Source: Chitinophagaceae bacterium
Lineage (GTDB): Bacteria > Bacteroidota > Bacteroidia > Chitinophagales > Chitinophagaceae
DNA length: 64,000 nucleotides
Assembly: GCA_016787085.1 (NCBI GenBank)
Contig: JAEUVJ010000059.1
Coordinates: 62,001-126,000, forward strand
Reading direction: 5' to 3'
Of this stretch, positions 9,676 through 18,953 are shown piece after piece (the first letter of the stretch is position 1; every line of letters starts with the position of its first letter). The notes under the pieces were generated by a model. That model saw only the letters and a list, made by a program, of their open reading frames with translations, did not search any database and was not told the DNA's origin. Both the position numbers and the translations under genes were made by a program.

Positions 9676-10353
9676 TTATTTCAGCAAATGAGGTTGTATC
9701 CATTTTTTCCAAATAGCATAACCTTTAGCATTCATGTGCAGTTTATCTTCTGTAAAAATATGCTGCAAAGGTGTCCCGTCCCGGTTCAGCATCTTATGAT
9801 AAACGTCAATATAGACCGTGCTTCTTTGCCCTTTCAGGAAAAGCTGTATCAGTTTATTGGCGCTTTCATATTTTGACATCAGGTGCCGGCGGCTTGGACT
9901 GGGCTTCATAGAGACATAAGCAATGGGAACAGTCTTGAATTTTGCACGGATCAGTGAGAACAACTGTTTAAAACGGGCTACCGCTATGCTCACTGTTATA
10001 GTATCGCTGGCGGCCAGGTCATTCTCCCCGCAATAGATGACGATCTGTTTAGGTTTGTATTTAAAAATTATGTCCTCCCGGTATCGGATCATGTCCGTCA
10101 AAGATGACCCGCCAAATCCACGGTTGATGATCGGGTAGCCGGGAAAATAATCCTGCACATCCTTCCAATATGTAAAAGAAGAACTGCCCACAAAAAGTAT
10201 TTTACCCGTTCCGGGAAAACTGGCGCTGTCCTGACTTTTGAATACCTGTATATCCTTCCAGAACGGGGGTTTTTGATCCTGCCCGCTCACAAACAGCGAC
10301 AAGACCATTAACAACAAAAGTGCACTTCCCTTAACATGACTTCTATGTCCCAT
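9676..10353 (-). CDS. SGNH/GDSL-family esterase, exported
   Basis: Length 225 aa with an N-terminal signal peptide (hydrophobic run at about 10-24). SGNH blocks are visible: block I GSSS with probable nucleophile Ser58, block II Gly in NRGFGGSS (about 77-84), block III GEND with Asn111, and block V DKLH with Asp203 and His206. The family includes carbohydrate O-acyl esterases; placed between GH43-like and GH3 genes (gaps of 5 and 15 bp), removal of acetyl or succinyl groups from a glycan is a reasonable inference. The actual ester is unknown. Confidence 0.85.
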   Translation of the reverse strand: MGHRSHVKGSALLLLMVLSLFVSGQDQKPPFWKDIQVFKSQDSASFPGTGKILFVGSSSFTYWKDVQDYFPGYPIINRGFGGSSLTDMIRYREDIIFKYKPKQIVIYCGENDLAASDTITVSIAVARFKQLFSLIRAKFKTVPIAYVSMKPSPSRRHLMSKYESANKLIQLFLKGQRSTVYIDVYHKMLNRDGTPLQHIFTEDKLHMNAKGYAIWKKWIQPHLLK

Positions 10354-10358
10354 TTGAC

Positions 10359-12101
10359 CTATTTAACTTCACTAATTTTTGTTTTCTCAGAAACTCCATT
10401 CTCACTAATTGCCTCTATAGAAAAGTAATACGTTTTCTGGCTATCCATCGCTTTGAACCAGTATTCGTTAAAATCATGTATCATGATACAATTGTACAAC
10501 TTATCCGGCGCTGTGCCGAAATACAGGTTATAAGCAAACGCATTATCAACAGGGTTCCATTTGATATAAGCGCTTCGCTTGTCTTTTTCTGTACGTAAAA
10601 CGATAAGATTTTTCACTGCATCCGGCTTTGCTCCGTTTCCATTTCCGAATACACGCAAGCCGCTGATGGCAAACTTCCCGGTGGGCATGTGTATATTCTC
10701 CAGTTTTATATATCTCGCCTGCACAGGAGCCGGCAACTCCACATAATCATGCGGAACATCGGTTTTATTACTGCTCTTGTCCGCCAGTACATTCCATTTC
10801 TTTCCATCTACTGAGTAATACAATTTATACTGGTGATAAATGTTGGTTTGCTTACCTATGAATTCAGCATCCTGATCTGCATAATTTACCTGTATAGCAT
10901 TGACCGTTGATACACTCCCAAGATCAGTCTGGATCCATTCCCCTTTATTAGCAGTTACAGCGCTCCAGTATGTTTTAATGCTTTCATCCACGGCATTATT
11001 AGCATAAAAACTACCGAGAGTTGAAGATACAGTGACTGGTTTTTTATAATTCAATAAATACCATCCGGCAAAAGCCCCATGCTCTTTCCCCTGTACTCCA
11101 GGTAAGTAATGCGGGTAATCGCCAAAGACGGTATTGCACCACATCACATCATCTTTATCAAACCCCGCAGGCCAGATGCCCATTCTTCTTTCCCAGGTAT
11201 TCTTTACACAAATAATGCTGGTGGACACATGCCAGTAATTACCTGCATTATCCTGAAAGGTGGCGCCATGTCCTGCTCCTCTCGAAAAACCACCGGCCTT
11301 AAAACTCATGGGATCAGACTGGGGAAATACCTGTATCCCGTCAAACAAAGGTTTACTGCCTACCACCACGCCATCAGCATAACCGCTCATTTCCGTTCCT
11401 GGTGCACCATATTGAAAGTAGTATTTGCCATTGTGTTTGGTTACCCATGCTCCTTCTATAAAGGGATCGAGGAAAGTGTTGTCCATATTCTCGCCAAAGC
11501 GCTGCCATCCATAGCGCCAGTCCTGCAATAAATACATAGCAGTACGTGTGCCTATTGGTTTGAATGTTTTCCTGTCCAGTTCCACACCATATACCGGGTA
11601 GTTATTACTGCTGCCATTATACATATAGAACCTGCCATCGTCATCTGTAAAGAATGCAGGATCCCATCCGCCTATTTCAAATGAATCTACCAGCGGGAAC
11701 CATTCATTTCCTTTTGGATCGGTGCTGCCCCATAAAGTGAATGTTTTGGTATAGGTACTGCCAAACACTACCATCGTATCGCCAATGATACCCACCGCCG
11801 GAGCACACAATTCGTCTTTGGTATCATTCCATGGCCGTAAAAATCTTTTGGATACAAAATTCCAGGTACTCATATCCTTGCTCCACCAATATCCCCATTG
11901 ATTGGTACTGAACAAATAGAAATCGCCTTTATAATTTACGATCACGGGATCTGCTGTGGCCCGATGCCTGCCCCATTCCGTAAAACTTGGGTGCGGGGTA
12001 TAGCCATAGTCAACGTTCACCGGGTTGCAATACGTTTTGGGTTGTGCATAGCTCAAAAACACATTTGCCAGAATGATCGCTGCTGCTACTATCTTCTTCA
12101 T
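10359..12101 (-). CDS. GH43-like glycosidase with discoidin (F5/8C) and Fn3-like domains
   Basis: Length 580 aa, signal peptide cleaved near YAQ (residue 20). The N-terminal half is a five-bladed propeller of the GH43 type with all three carboxylates in their usual contexts: Asp51 (ATADPVIV), Asp147 (GGWDPAFFTDDDG) and Glu216 (DPFIEGAW). A discoidin/F5-8C carbohydrate-binding-like domain spans about 350-490, and a short Fn3-like domain ends the protein. GH43 enzymes cleave alpha-L-arabinofuranosides, beta-xylosides or galactans, but many Bacteroidota relatives have unknown substrates. It starts 2 bp after the GMC gene stop, so the two are probably co-translated. The substrate cannot be told from sequence. 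Confidence 0.85.
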   Translation of the reverse strand: MKKIVAAAIILANVFLSYAQPKTYCNPVNVDYGYTPHPSFTEWGRHRATADPVIVNYKGDFYLFSTNQWGYWWSKDMSTWNFVSKRFLRPWNDTKDELCAPAVGIIGDTMVVFGSTYTKTFTLWGSTDPKGNEWFPLVDSFEIGGWDPAFFTDDDGRFYMYNGSSNNYPVYGVELDRKTFKPIGTRTAMYLLQDWRYGWQRFGENMDNTFLDPFIEGAWVTKHNGKYYFQYGAPGTEMSGYADGVVVGSKPLFDGIQVFPQSDPMSFKAGGFSRGAGHGATFQDNAGNYWHVSTSIICVKNTWERRMGIWPAGFDKDDVMWCNTVFGDYPHYLPGVQGKEHGAFAGWYLLNYKKPVTVSSTLGSFYANNAVDESIKTYWSAVTANKGEWIQTDLGSVSTVNAIQVNYADQDAEFIGKQTNIYHQYKLYYSVDGKKWNVLADKSSNKTDVPHDYVELPAPVQARYIKLENIHMPTGKFAISGLRVFGNGNGAKPDAVKNLIVLRTEKDKRSAYIKWNPVDNAFAYNLYFGTAPDKLYNCIMIHDFNEYWFKAMDSQKTYYFSIEAISENGVSEKTKISEVK

Positions 12102-12103
12102 AA

Positions 12104-13828
12104 TTATAGATTTCCTTTTTTTAGTTGTTCTGCCGCATAGTTGGCAGCCCTTGCCGTCAGTGCCATATACAGTATGGAAGGGCTTTGATTACCCGTGCTC
12201 GTCATACAGGCGCCATCTGTTACAAAAACATTTTTGCAATGATGTAACTGGTTCCATTCATTCAACAAAGATGTTTCAGGATCACGCCCCATACGAACAC
12301 CCCCCATCTCATGAATATCTAAACCCGGCGCCTGCTTGCTGTCATGAATATGAATATTCTTTGCACCGGCCGTTTCAAACATCTCTTTGCCCTGTTCCAG
12401 GAAATCCTTCAGCATCTTTTCATCATTATCATCATAACCAACAGATGTTATGAGCAAAGGTATTCCATAGTCGTCCTTTTGATCAGAGCTTAGTCTCACA
12501 TGATTTGTTTCTTTGGGAATTGTTTCTCCCTGCATATACATATACATTCCCCACGGACCCGGTTCGCACAGGTTATCTTTGTATTCTGTGCCGACACCTT
12601 CGCCTTCATTATAATATAACCGTTGCCGGTAACCACCGCTGAAAATAACATATCCGCCGATAAAGTCAGTATCTCTTTCTTTCAGATTCCGGAAATTCGG
12701 TATCACACATTCAGCAGGTCGTTTTACTTTGTAATACCTGTCTTCCATTCCTTCAAACTCTGCATTCATGCTGCCCCGGTAATTATGAAAACAGACGTAT
12801 TTACCCATCAGTCCGTTATCATTACCCAGTCCATCCGGGAAACGGGCAGAAGTTGAATTAAGCAGGATAAGATTGCTGTTCAAAGCAGAGGCATTCACAA
12901 AAATGATATCGGCAAAATATTCAGTTACTTCTTTTGTATTGGCATCTATCACCCTTACACCTGTTGCTTTTTGTTTCTTTTCATCATAGATCACAGAGTC
13001 AACCACTGAATGCGGTCTTATCGTCAGATTGCCCGTTCTTTTTGCCCATGGCAATGTAGAAGTGACCGAACTGAAATATCCCCCAAACGGACAACCTCTC
13101 ATACACAGATCACGGTTGAGGCATTGCCCGCGGCCCTGCTCAAGGTGTATAGCCTGAGGTTCGGTGATATGCGCCCAGCGGCCGGGAATATAATGGCGTT
13201 GAAATCTTTCCCAGAGCACATGTTTGAAATACTTCTCCACCGTGTTGAATTCCATTGCTGGCAAAAATTCGCCGTCGGGCATAGACTCAATATTTTCTTT
13301 GGTACCACAGACACCAATGAACTTTTCCGCATGACTATACCAAGGGGCAATATCATTGTACCGGATCGGCCAGTCTATCGCATATCCATATCGTTGCGGC
13401 GCTGAAAAATCCCAGTCGCTCCAGCGCTGGCAACTGCGCCCCCATATCAACGATTTGCCTCCTACCTGGTAACCACGTATCCAGTCAAATGGTTTTTCCT
13501 GTATGTAAGGATGATCCTTATCCTTTACAAAAAAATGCTGTGTATCTTCTGCGTAGCCTGCTCCTTTTGATATGAGCGGGTTTTCTTTTCGCTGCTGTAA
13601 AGTGGCCCAGCCCCGATGGGGCAGTTCCCATTTCTGCAGGTTCATCGTCGGGTAATCTTTAATATGTTCAATATTTCTGCCTCTTTCCAGTACCAGTGTT
13701 TTCAGTCCTTTTTCACATAGTTCCTTGGCCGCCCAGCCACCGCTGATACCGCTGCCAATTACAATGGCGTGATAAGTATTATCCTGCTTCCCTTTCGTAT
13801 TGATATTTACCTGAAGGCTATCCGGCAT
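12104..13828 (-). CDS. GMC-family FAD-dependent oxidoreductase
   Basis: Length 574 aa. The FAD-binding Rossmann motif IGSGISGGWAAKEL is at about 24-37, and the GMC C-terminal active-site region has HEMGGVRMG and GNQSPS, which supplies the His/Asn pair. No signal peptide is visible. A Cys-rich stretch (LNRDLCMRGCPFGG) sits mid-protein. Bacteroidota members of this group oxidise sugars or glycosides, often at C3, and are usually paired with a gluconate 2-dehydrogenase subunit 3 and a cytochrome. Neither is present here. Instead the start codon overlaps the stop of a DoxX gene by one base (TAATG). With two Gfo/Idh/MocA genes in the same operon, a 3-keto-sugar step is plausible but unproven. Confidence 0.88.
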   Translation of the reverse strand: MPDSLQVNINTKGKQDNTYHAIVIGSGISGGWAAKELCEKGLKTLVLERGRNIEHIKDYPTMNLQKWELPHRGWATLQQRKENPLISKGAGYAEDTQHFFVKDKDHPYIQEKPFDWIRGYQVGGKSLIWGRSCQRWSDWDFSAPQRYGYAIDWPIRYNDIAPWYSHAEKFIGVCGTKENIESMPDGEFLPAMEFNTVEKYFKHVLWERFQRHYIPGRWAHITEPQAIHLEQGRGQCLNRDLCMRGCPFGGYFSSVTSTLPWAKRTGNLTIRPHSVVDSVIYDEKKQKATGVRVIDANTKEVTEYFADIIFVNASALNSNLILLNSTSARFPDGLGNDNGLMGKYVCFHNYRGSMNAEFEGMEDRYYKVKRPAECVIPNFRNLKERDTDFIGGYVIFSGGYRQRLYYNEGEGVGTEYKDNLCEPGPWGMYMYMQGETIPKETNHVRLSSDQKDDYGIPLLITSVGYDDNDEKMLKDFLEQGKEMFETAGAKNIHIHDSKQAPGLDIHEMGGVRMGRDPETSLLNEWNQLHHCKNVFVTDGACMTSTGNQSPSILYMALTARAANYAAEQLKKGNL

Positions 13829-14250
13829 TATCGTTTCAGTTTAAAAATCAAATGATCAGCACTCCATGTGCCGGGTCCTGTAAAAAAGAAAATAAACGCA
13901 ATGACTACGAAAAGAAAAGGATGTTGATCTCCCTGGAAAACTTCTCCTTTACCACCAAGGAGAAAAATAATTCCTGAAAATGCTGCCATTGCGGCTATAC
14001 ACGCCAATCGTGTAAATAATCCCAGAACAAACCCAATTCCTGCTATCAACTCTGCTAATTTACCAGCTATTACCCATGCCTCCGGATTTGAATATTTCCT
14101 GTCTGCAAACCAGCCGGTATACATTTCCATTTTTGTACCATCAAACATCTCCCAGCCATGGTAGATCATAAATGCACCGACAATTACCCGGGTTATGAAA
14201 AGGCCCCCATTTACAGATATTGCCTTTGAAGAAAAAAACCAATTTGCCAT
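13828..14250 (-). CDS. DoxX-family membrane protein
   Basis: Length 140 aa with four predicted membrane helices and the DoxX pattern (GLFITRVIVGAFMIYHGWEMF near the start, then AGKLAELIAGIGFVLGLFTRLA). DoxX/DoxD-like proteins are integral membrane subunits in some thiosulfate:quinone and related oxidoreductase systems; most are uncharacterised. Its stop codon shares one base with the start of the GMC oxidoreductase, so translation of the two is coupled. A role in passing electrons from the GMC enzyme to quinone is a hypothesis from this coupling only. Confidence 0.85.
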   Translation of the reverse strand: MANWFFSSKAISVNGGLFITRVIVGAFMIYHGWEMFDGTKMEMYTGWFADRKYSNPEAWVIAGKLAELIAGIGFVLGLFTRLACIAAMAAFSGIIFLLGGKGEVFQGDQHPFLFVVIAFIFFFTGPGTWSADHLIFKLKR

Positions 14251-14263
14251 AGGCAGATTTTTA

Positions 14264-15124
14264 TTATTGTTCTATTTTGACAGAAAGCGATTCTCCTCCC
14301 TTCAAAACTCTATAAGGATAGCCAACCCTTTCTGCCTCCTTTATAAATTCGTTTACATCCGCCGTATTAAAAGTAAACATATCATAATGACAGGGGATAA
14401 TACATTTTACCCCTAAAGCCTTGCCTAATTTTATAGCTTCATGGCTATCCAAATTTCCCGCCACTTTCCGTGCCAGGTTATTTCCATTGATGGGCAATAA
14501 AGCAACATCCAATGCAAAAGGCCTTAAAAGATTAACCATTTCATCAAACCAAAGTGTATCTCCGCTGTGATATATTTTATATTTCCCAAACTCAATTACA
14601 TATCCCATATACCGGCAATTTCCTCGCTCATCTCTTTCTATCTCGTTGTGCTTTGCGGGTATGCCATGAAAGATAAACTCATCAATGGTGACTGATTGCC
14701 CATCGTTCAGTCCTATTGGAAAATCTTTTAGACAACCCACTCTCTCTGCTACAAAATCCCTGTTTGCTTCCGGAATGATAAGCTGTATGGAAGGGTTGTT
14801 CCTCAAAACAGGTACCAGGGTTTCTGCATCCAGGTGATCAGTATGATTATGACTGGATGTAACTACCCCGATATTCCTCAACAGGCCCGGGTCAATCACC
14901 CGCTCACTCATACGTATATGCGGCTTGTCTGTTGCCGCATATTTTTTGGTGAGTGAATCAGACAAATACGGATCTATCAATACCCGCTTCCCTTTCCATT
15001 GCAATAAAAACCCGCTTTGTCCCAGCCACCACAAATGGAAGCTCTTCGCATCACCGGCAACACTATCCATCTCCTTCACCAGGTCATGGTCTTTTTTGAA
15101 CGCTTTGATCAATTGTACTGTCAT
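14264..15124 (-). CDS. Metallo-beta-lactamase-fold hydrolase, UlaG-like
   Basis: Length 286 aa, cytosolic (no signal peptide). The metal-binding motif HNHTDH is at residues 92-97, with downstream His/Asp positions in YHSGDTLWFD and IPCHYD. The early WLGQSGFLLQ and DPYLSDS pattern is typical of the UlaG/RomA branch, which includes L-ascorbate-6-phosphate lactonase. The start codon overlaps the stop of the deaminase gene in an ATGA arrangement, so the two are translationally coupled. Opening a sugar-acid lactone is a reasonable role next to sugar oxidoreductases, but a phosphodiesterase or other hydrolase cannot be excluded. Confidence 0.8.
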   Translation of the reverse strand: MTVQLIKAFKKDHDLVKEMDSVAGDAKSFHLWWLGQSGFLLQWKGKRVLIDPYLSDSLTKKYAATDKPHIRMSERVIDPGLLRNIGVVTSSHNHTDHLDAETLVPVLRNNPSIQLIIPEANRDFVAERVGCLKDFPIGLNDGQSVTIDEFIFHGIPAKHNEIERDERGNCRYMGYVIEFGKYKIYHSGDTLWFDEMVNLLRPFALDVALLPINGNNLARKVAGNLDSHEAIKLGKALGVKCIIPCHYDMFTFNTADVNEFIKEAERVGYPYRVLKGGESLSVKIEQ

Positions 15125-15858
15125 TTTATACGGGTGGCCAATGCTGAGGCCGCTTCTTTATCTGTCATTAGTATCGCATGAGGATGCTGTTGTATCAAAC
15201 TGGCCGGAAAATCTGCGCTTATACTTTCTTCTACTGCTTTCCTGATGACAGTAGCCTTCTTTTGCCCATTAGCCATCATTAGCAGTGTCTTTGCTTCCAT
15301 TACCTGCTTTAATCCGACGGTGATGCCTTTGCTGATAACCACTTTGTCTCGGAAATATTTTTGGCCGACTGTTCTGGTGGTATCATCTAATACCGCCACA
15401 TGAGCCAGTGACCGGATATCTGTTCCCGGTTCATTAAACCCGATATGCCCGTTCATGCCTACACCCGCTATCATCAGGTCAATTCCTCCCTTTGCAACTA
15501 TTACGTTATTCATTTTTTCACATTCCTCCTCTTCATTTGCCGTCATGGCATCAAACAGATATACCTGTGATGGCCGGGCGCCGATGGGAATGAATAAAAG
15601 CTGTTGTAAAAAATAATGGCAGCTCCCGGCATTGTCCGGCGGTATACCCAGCCATTCATCCAGCCCGATAAAGGAACATTGCTGCATATTTATATTTTCC
15701 TTTCTGGCCATATCTGCTACTACCTGGTAGGCGAGCCTGGGTGTATCGCCTGAAGCAAAACAAATAACTGCATGAGGATTGTCACGGATACATTCAATGA
15801 TCACCGTGGCTACAGCTACAGACAACTCAGGATAGTCTTCAAATACTTTTAGCTCCAT
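15121..15858 (-). CDS. nagB: Glucosamine-6-phosphate deaminase family protein (NagB-like)
   Basis: Length 245 aa, normal for NagB. It has the FIGLDEWLG motif (catalytic Asp region) and GMNGHIGFNEPGTD (catalytic loop with His and Glu). The Asn before Gly-His where E. coli NagB has Asp is also found in Bacillus-type NagB, so it is not a defect. NagB converts glucosamine-6-phosphate to fructose-6-phosphate and ammonia. In this operon, with a ROK kinase and a SIS isomerase, it may act on glucosamine-6-phosphate or a modified amino sugar. The name is given at family level; a 6-phosphogluconolactonase-like function is less likely given the motifs. Confidence 0.85.
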   Translation of the reverse strand: MELKVFEDYPELSVAVATVIIECIRDNPHAVICFASGDTPRLAYQVVADMARKENINMQQCSFIGLDEWLGIPPDNAGSCHYFLQQLLFIPIGARPSQVYLFDAMTANEEEECEKMNNVIVAKGGIDLMIAGVGMNGHIGFNEPGTDIRSLAHVAVLDDTTRTVGQKYFRDKVVISKGITVGLKQVMEAKTLLMMANGQKKATVIRKAVEESISADFPASLIQQHPHAILMTDKEAASALATRIK

Positions 15859-15867
15859 ACCTTTCTG

Positions 15868-16896
15868 TTATAAGGTCTCCCTTACTTTTTTTGCTCCTTT
15901 CACCATATTAGCCAGCTTTTGCCGTGATGCCCACCGGGCTGTCTGGCTTAACCCGCAATCGGGGGCCACCGATAGTTTTTCCGCAGGCACATATTTCAGA
16001 CACCGCTTTATTCTTTCTACAACATCATCTACCGATTCGATATAATAATTCTTTACATCAATGATACCCACTGCTACGTTCATCTTTTCGGCAAAGGGTT
16101 GCAATAATTCAATCTCGGCAAACTCCCGGTTGGCCATTTCAATATGGATCTCGTTCACCTGCATATCTAAAAAATCCGGCAGCATCGGCTTGATGCTCCG
16201 GTAGCCCACCGGCCTGCCTTTGAAATTACCAAAACACAAATGGGTGCCGAGATTACATTTTCCCACCACGGGTTTTACCGTGCGGTTAAAAATATCTGTA
16301 AAGCGTTTGGTGTCTTCTTTGTAAGCATAGCAGCTCATCGAAGGTTCATCCACCGTTATTTCTGTACAGCCCGCATTGACCAGTGCTTCCAGTTCGCTGC
16401 GTACGATTGGTAATAACGCTTCGGTAATGGCATACCGGTCTTTATATTTTTCATTCGGCAATAATCTTCCGCTCAGCGTATAAGGCCCGGGCACACTGGC
16501 TTTTAATATATGCCCTGCAGGCGCCAGCTTTTTTAAACGCAGGAATTCCTTTACCGCCCCTAAACCATGGGGAGCTGTCAATTCGCCTGTAATGTTGTTT
16601 TTGCCCCGCTGGTCATGTGCGGCAGGTCCGAATTTTCTTGTTTCCGTTTCATTATTCTCGATCCCTTTAATAAACCCATAAAAGGAAAGATTGAAATCCA
16701 ATCTTGTCTGCTCGCCGTCAGTAATCACGTCCAGCCCCGCCGTTACCTGGTCGTGAATGGCTGCGATCACTGCATCTTCGATCATTTCTTCGATATCAGC
16801 AGCGCCAAATTTATCGAGATGTTGTGAGGCAAATTCGAGCCAGCCGGGAAAGGGATAACTGCCAACTACGGTTGTTCGAATGGGTGTGTGGTTCAT
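15868..16896 (-). CDS. Standalone MetE catalytic-core protein (cobalamin-independent methionine synthase family)
   Basis: Length 342 aa, matching only the C-terminal catalytic barrel of MetE (full MetE is about 750 aa). The zinc ligands of that family are all present: His219 and Cys221 (THLC), Glu253 (IHIEMAN) and Cys314 (APDCGL). The DGEQ motif is at 60-63. The family transfers methyl or alkyl groups to thiols: MetE, core-MetE proteins that use other methyl donors, and epoxyalkane:CoM transferase. It lies 9 bp from nagB and 22 bp after the SIS gene. A general methionine synthase would not be expected in a sugar operon, so a pathway-specific methyl or alkyl transfer is suspected; donor and acceptor are unknown. 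Confidence 0.85.
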   Translation of the reverse strand: MNHTPIRTTVVGSYPFPGWLEFASQHLDKFGAADIEEMIEDAVIAAIHDQVTAGLDVITDGEQTRLDFNLSFYGFIKGIENNETETRKFGPAAHDQRGKNNITGELTAPHGLGAVKEFLRLKKLAPAGHILKASVPGPYTLSGRLLPNEKYKDRYAITEALLPIVRSELEALVNAGCTEITVDEPSMSCYAYKEDTKRFTDIFNRTVKPVVGKCNLGTHLCFGNFKGRPVGYRSIKPMLPDFLDMQVNEIHIEMANREFAEIELLQPFAEKMNVAVGIIDVKNYYIESVDDVVERIKRCLKYVPAEKLSVAPDCGLSQTARWASRQKLANMVKGAKKVRETL

Positions 16897-16918
16897 TATT
16901 TATATTTAAACATTACCA

Positions 16919-17713
16919 TTAGTCTTTTCCTGCATTCTTATACACTTCCGCCATACGATGGGCATGTTCATCATAAGCGGCTTCAAAGATCGCTGCGGCT
17001 TTGGCGGCGCCAATGACAGAAGCAGCTGTCAATACCTTTGGGGGTTGCCCTGCTGCTGTCAGCAATCGTGCTACTTCGGCTTTGATGCTGTTCACTACCA
17101 TGATGCCGCCTGCGGTAGAACCAGGCGATACCGGTGTTTCTAACCCCTCTATATATATCATGGAATCGCCCACCGGAGCACCACTGTCTAAAATGATATC
17201 AGCAAAATCGGACAGTTTTTTTCCATCGGCCCGTTTACTGGTGCTCCGGGCAGAATGCTCTTTTGTTATTAAAGCCACTACTTTGATCTTTTTCTGTTGA
17301 AACAATTCTGCCATTTCTACAGGTACGATATTCGTGCCGCTGGATGAAACAATGAATGCGCAATCTTTTTCTGACAAACCAAAATTCCGCAGTATCCTTT
17401 CGGCCAGCCCGGATACATTTTCCAGGAACATGGCCTGCCGCTGGCCGTTGGCCCCCACTACACTATTATGATAGGTGAGTGATAGTTCTACAATGGGATT
17501 AAAGCCGGGAAACGAACCATATCGCGGCCACATCTCTTCTACCATGATGCGGCTATGGCCTGACCCAAACACATGCACTACCCTGCCAGCCAGAATGCTT
17601 TCCGCAAACCAGCCTGCTGCCTTTTGTATTTCAGTTTTCTGGGCGCCGATCGTTTGAATAATCTTTTGGCACTTTTGCAAATACTCATCTATTATTGTTA
17701 TTTTTTCATCCAT
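16919..17713 (-). CDS. SIS-domain sugar isomerase-like protein (UPF0309 type)
   Basis: Length 264 aa. The SIS fold is shown by VHVFGSGHSRIMVEEM (about 46-61) and a second ligand loop FIVSSSGTNIVPVEMA. The C-terminal stretch TPVSPGSTAGGIMVVN is typical of the UPF0309 group. SIS proteins bind phosphorylated sugars, and relatives act as isomerases or as amino-sugar lyases. It heads the second half of the catabolic operon. Its start lies 58 bp from the divergent MFS gene start, so the gap holds back-to-back start signals. The precise reaction is unknown. Confidence 0.82.
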   Translation of the reverse strand: MDEKITIIDEYLQKCQKIIQTIGAQKTEIQKAAGWFAESILAGRVVHVFGSGHSRIMVEEMWPRYGSFPGFNPIVELSLTYHNSVVGANGQRQAMFLENVSGLAERILRNFGLSEKDCAFIVSSSGTNIVPVEMAELFQQKKIKVVALITKEHSARSTSKRADGKKLSDFADIILDSGAPVGDSMIYIEGLETPVSPGSTAGGIMVVNSIKAEVARLLTAAGQPPKVLTAASVIGAAKAAAIFEAAYDEHAHRMAEVYKNAGKD

Positions 17714-17771
17714 TCAGTCTATTTTTTACGCTGATCAAATATATAGTCATTCATTGTTGTTGCTTGCCGGT

Positions 17772-18953
17772 ATGAAACTGCAAAAAGGCCATACATTACG
17801 CATCTTATACTTTTTCATTTTTTGCTGCACAGCATCCTGGCTGCCGCTGCTGGCCGACTTTTGCAAGAGCTGTGGTTTAACCGGTTCTCAAACAAGTCTT
17901 ATACTCAGCATTACCCCCATCATGATGTTTGCCGTACAACCGCTGTATGGGGTAATGGCTGACAAACTCGGTTATAAAAGAACGATGCTTACGGCTTCGC
18001 TGTTCGCATCCATCAGCTACCTGGGTTATTTATACAAGCAGGATTTTGGCTGGCTGGTATTTGTCACTGTGTTCATGTCCTTGTTCTATAATACCACACA
18101 ACCGGTATTGGACAGTCTTTCCCTGCAATTAGCCAGAGCCGATAAACGGTTTTCGTATGGCACATTACGTATCGCCGGGGCTGTGGGCTGGTCTGCCACC
18201 GGCATCATCACCGGCCACCTTGTTGATGCCATCAACATCAATATCATGTTCGCTGTATCTGCGGCCAGTATGTTTCTTGTTTTTCTTTTTTCCTCGATGT
18301 TGCCACGCGATAGCATGGAAAAAAACATTTCCGGAGAAAAACCATATCAATACCTGAAAGAGGTCACCCGTAATGGTCCGTTACTTTTCCTGCTGCTTTG
18401 CGTTTTCTTAGTTTCTGCCAGTGCTACTACTATCTGGAATTTTTATTCCCTGTACATGAAAGAAAATGGCGCATCGGCTTCTTTAGTGGGGTATGGTTTG
18501 TCATTCCAGGGGCTGTGCGAACTGCCATTATTTTATTTCTCCGCCCGCATCATCGCAAGGCTCGGGCTGAAAACCACCCTGATCATCACAGTACTCGCTA
18601 CAGCGGTCCGTATGTTATTTTATCACCTCATCAAAAACCCGGTAGCCGTCATACCGGTAGAAATATTGCATGGGGTATCCTGGTCATTGTTCTGGGTAGC
18701 CTGCGTCGGGTATGTGGGCAAATTAGTAAATGAAAGATGGGCTGCCGGCGGTCAGTCATTATTATATGCGGCTTACTATGGGGCCGGCGCTATTGCCGGC
18801 AATTACTGGACCGGCTACCTGTCTGAGAAAATGAGCATAGCAGATATATTCCTGCTGAACGCTGGTATCGTTTGTATTATGGCCATACTGCTGGCATGGC
18901 AGATGAAAAGAACAAGTGTCACCCTGTCTTTGCCGTCTGATAATCCTGCTTGA
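17772..18953 (+). CDS. MFS transporter (LacY/nucleoside-symporter-like group)
   Basis: About 393 aa with 12 predicted membrane helices. The loop after helix 2 (VMADKLGYKRTML) has the MFS G-x-x-x-D-x-x-G-[RK]-[RK] type motif. The overall pattern fits the MFS_1-like group that contains LacY and nucleoside:H+ symporters. ATG at 17772 is chosen over an upstream TTG. It is the only plus-strand gene within the minus-strand catabolic run: it starts 58 bp from the SIS gene start and stops 10 bp from the Rieske gene stop. It likely moves a product of periplasmic degradation across the inner membrane; the substrate is unknown. Confidence 0.88.
   Translation: MKLQKGHTLRILYFFIFCCTASWLPLLADFCKSCGLTGSQTSLILSITPIMMFAVQPLYGVMADKLGYKRTMLTASLFASISYLGYLYKQDFGWLVFVTVFMSLFYNTTQPVLDSLSLQLARADKRFSYGTLRIAGAVGWSATGIITGHLVDAININIMFAVSAASMFLVFLFSSMLPRDSMEKNISGEKPYQYLKEVTRNGPLLFLLLCVFLVSASATTIWNFYSLYMKENGASASLVGYGLSFQGLCELPLFYFSARIIARLGLKTTLIITVLATAVRMLFYHLIKNPVAVIPVEILHGVSWSLFWVACVGYVGKLVNERWAAGGQSLLYAAYYGAGAIAGNYWTGYLSEKMSIADIFLLNAGIVCIMAILLAWQMKRTSVTLSLPSDNPA

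Noticed and set aside
15519..15581. Asn in place of the catalytic Asp in the NagB GMNGHIGFNEPG loop
   Set aside because: Bacillus-type NagB enzymes carry the same Asn, so it is not evidence of lost activity.
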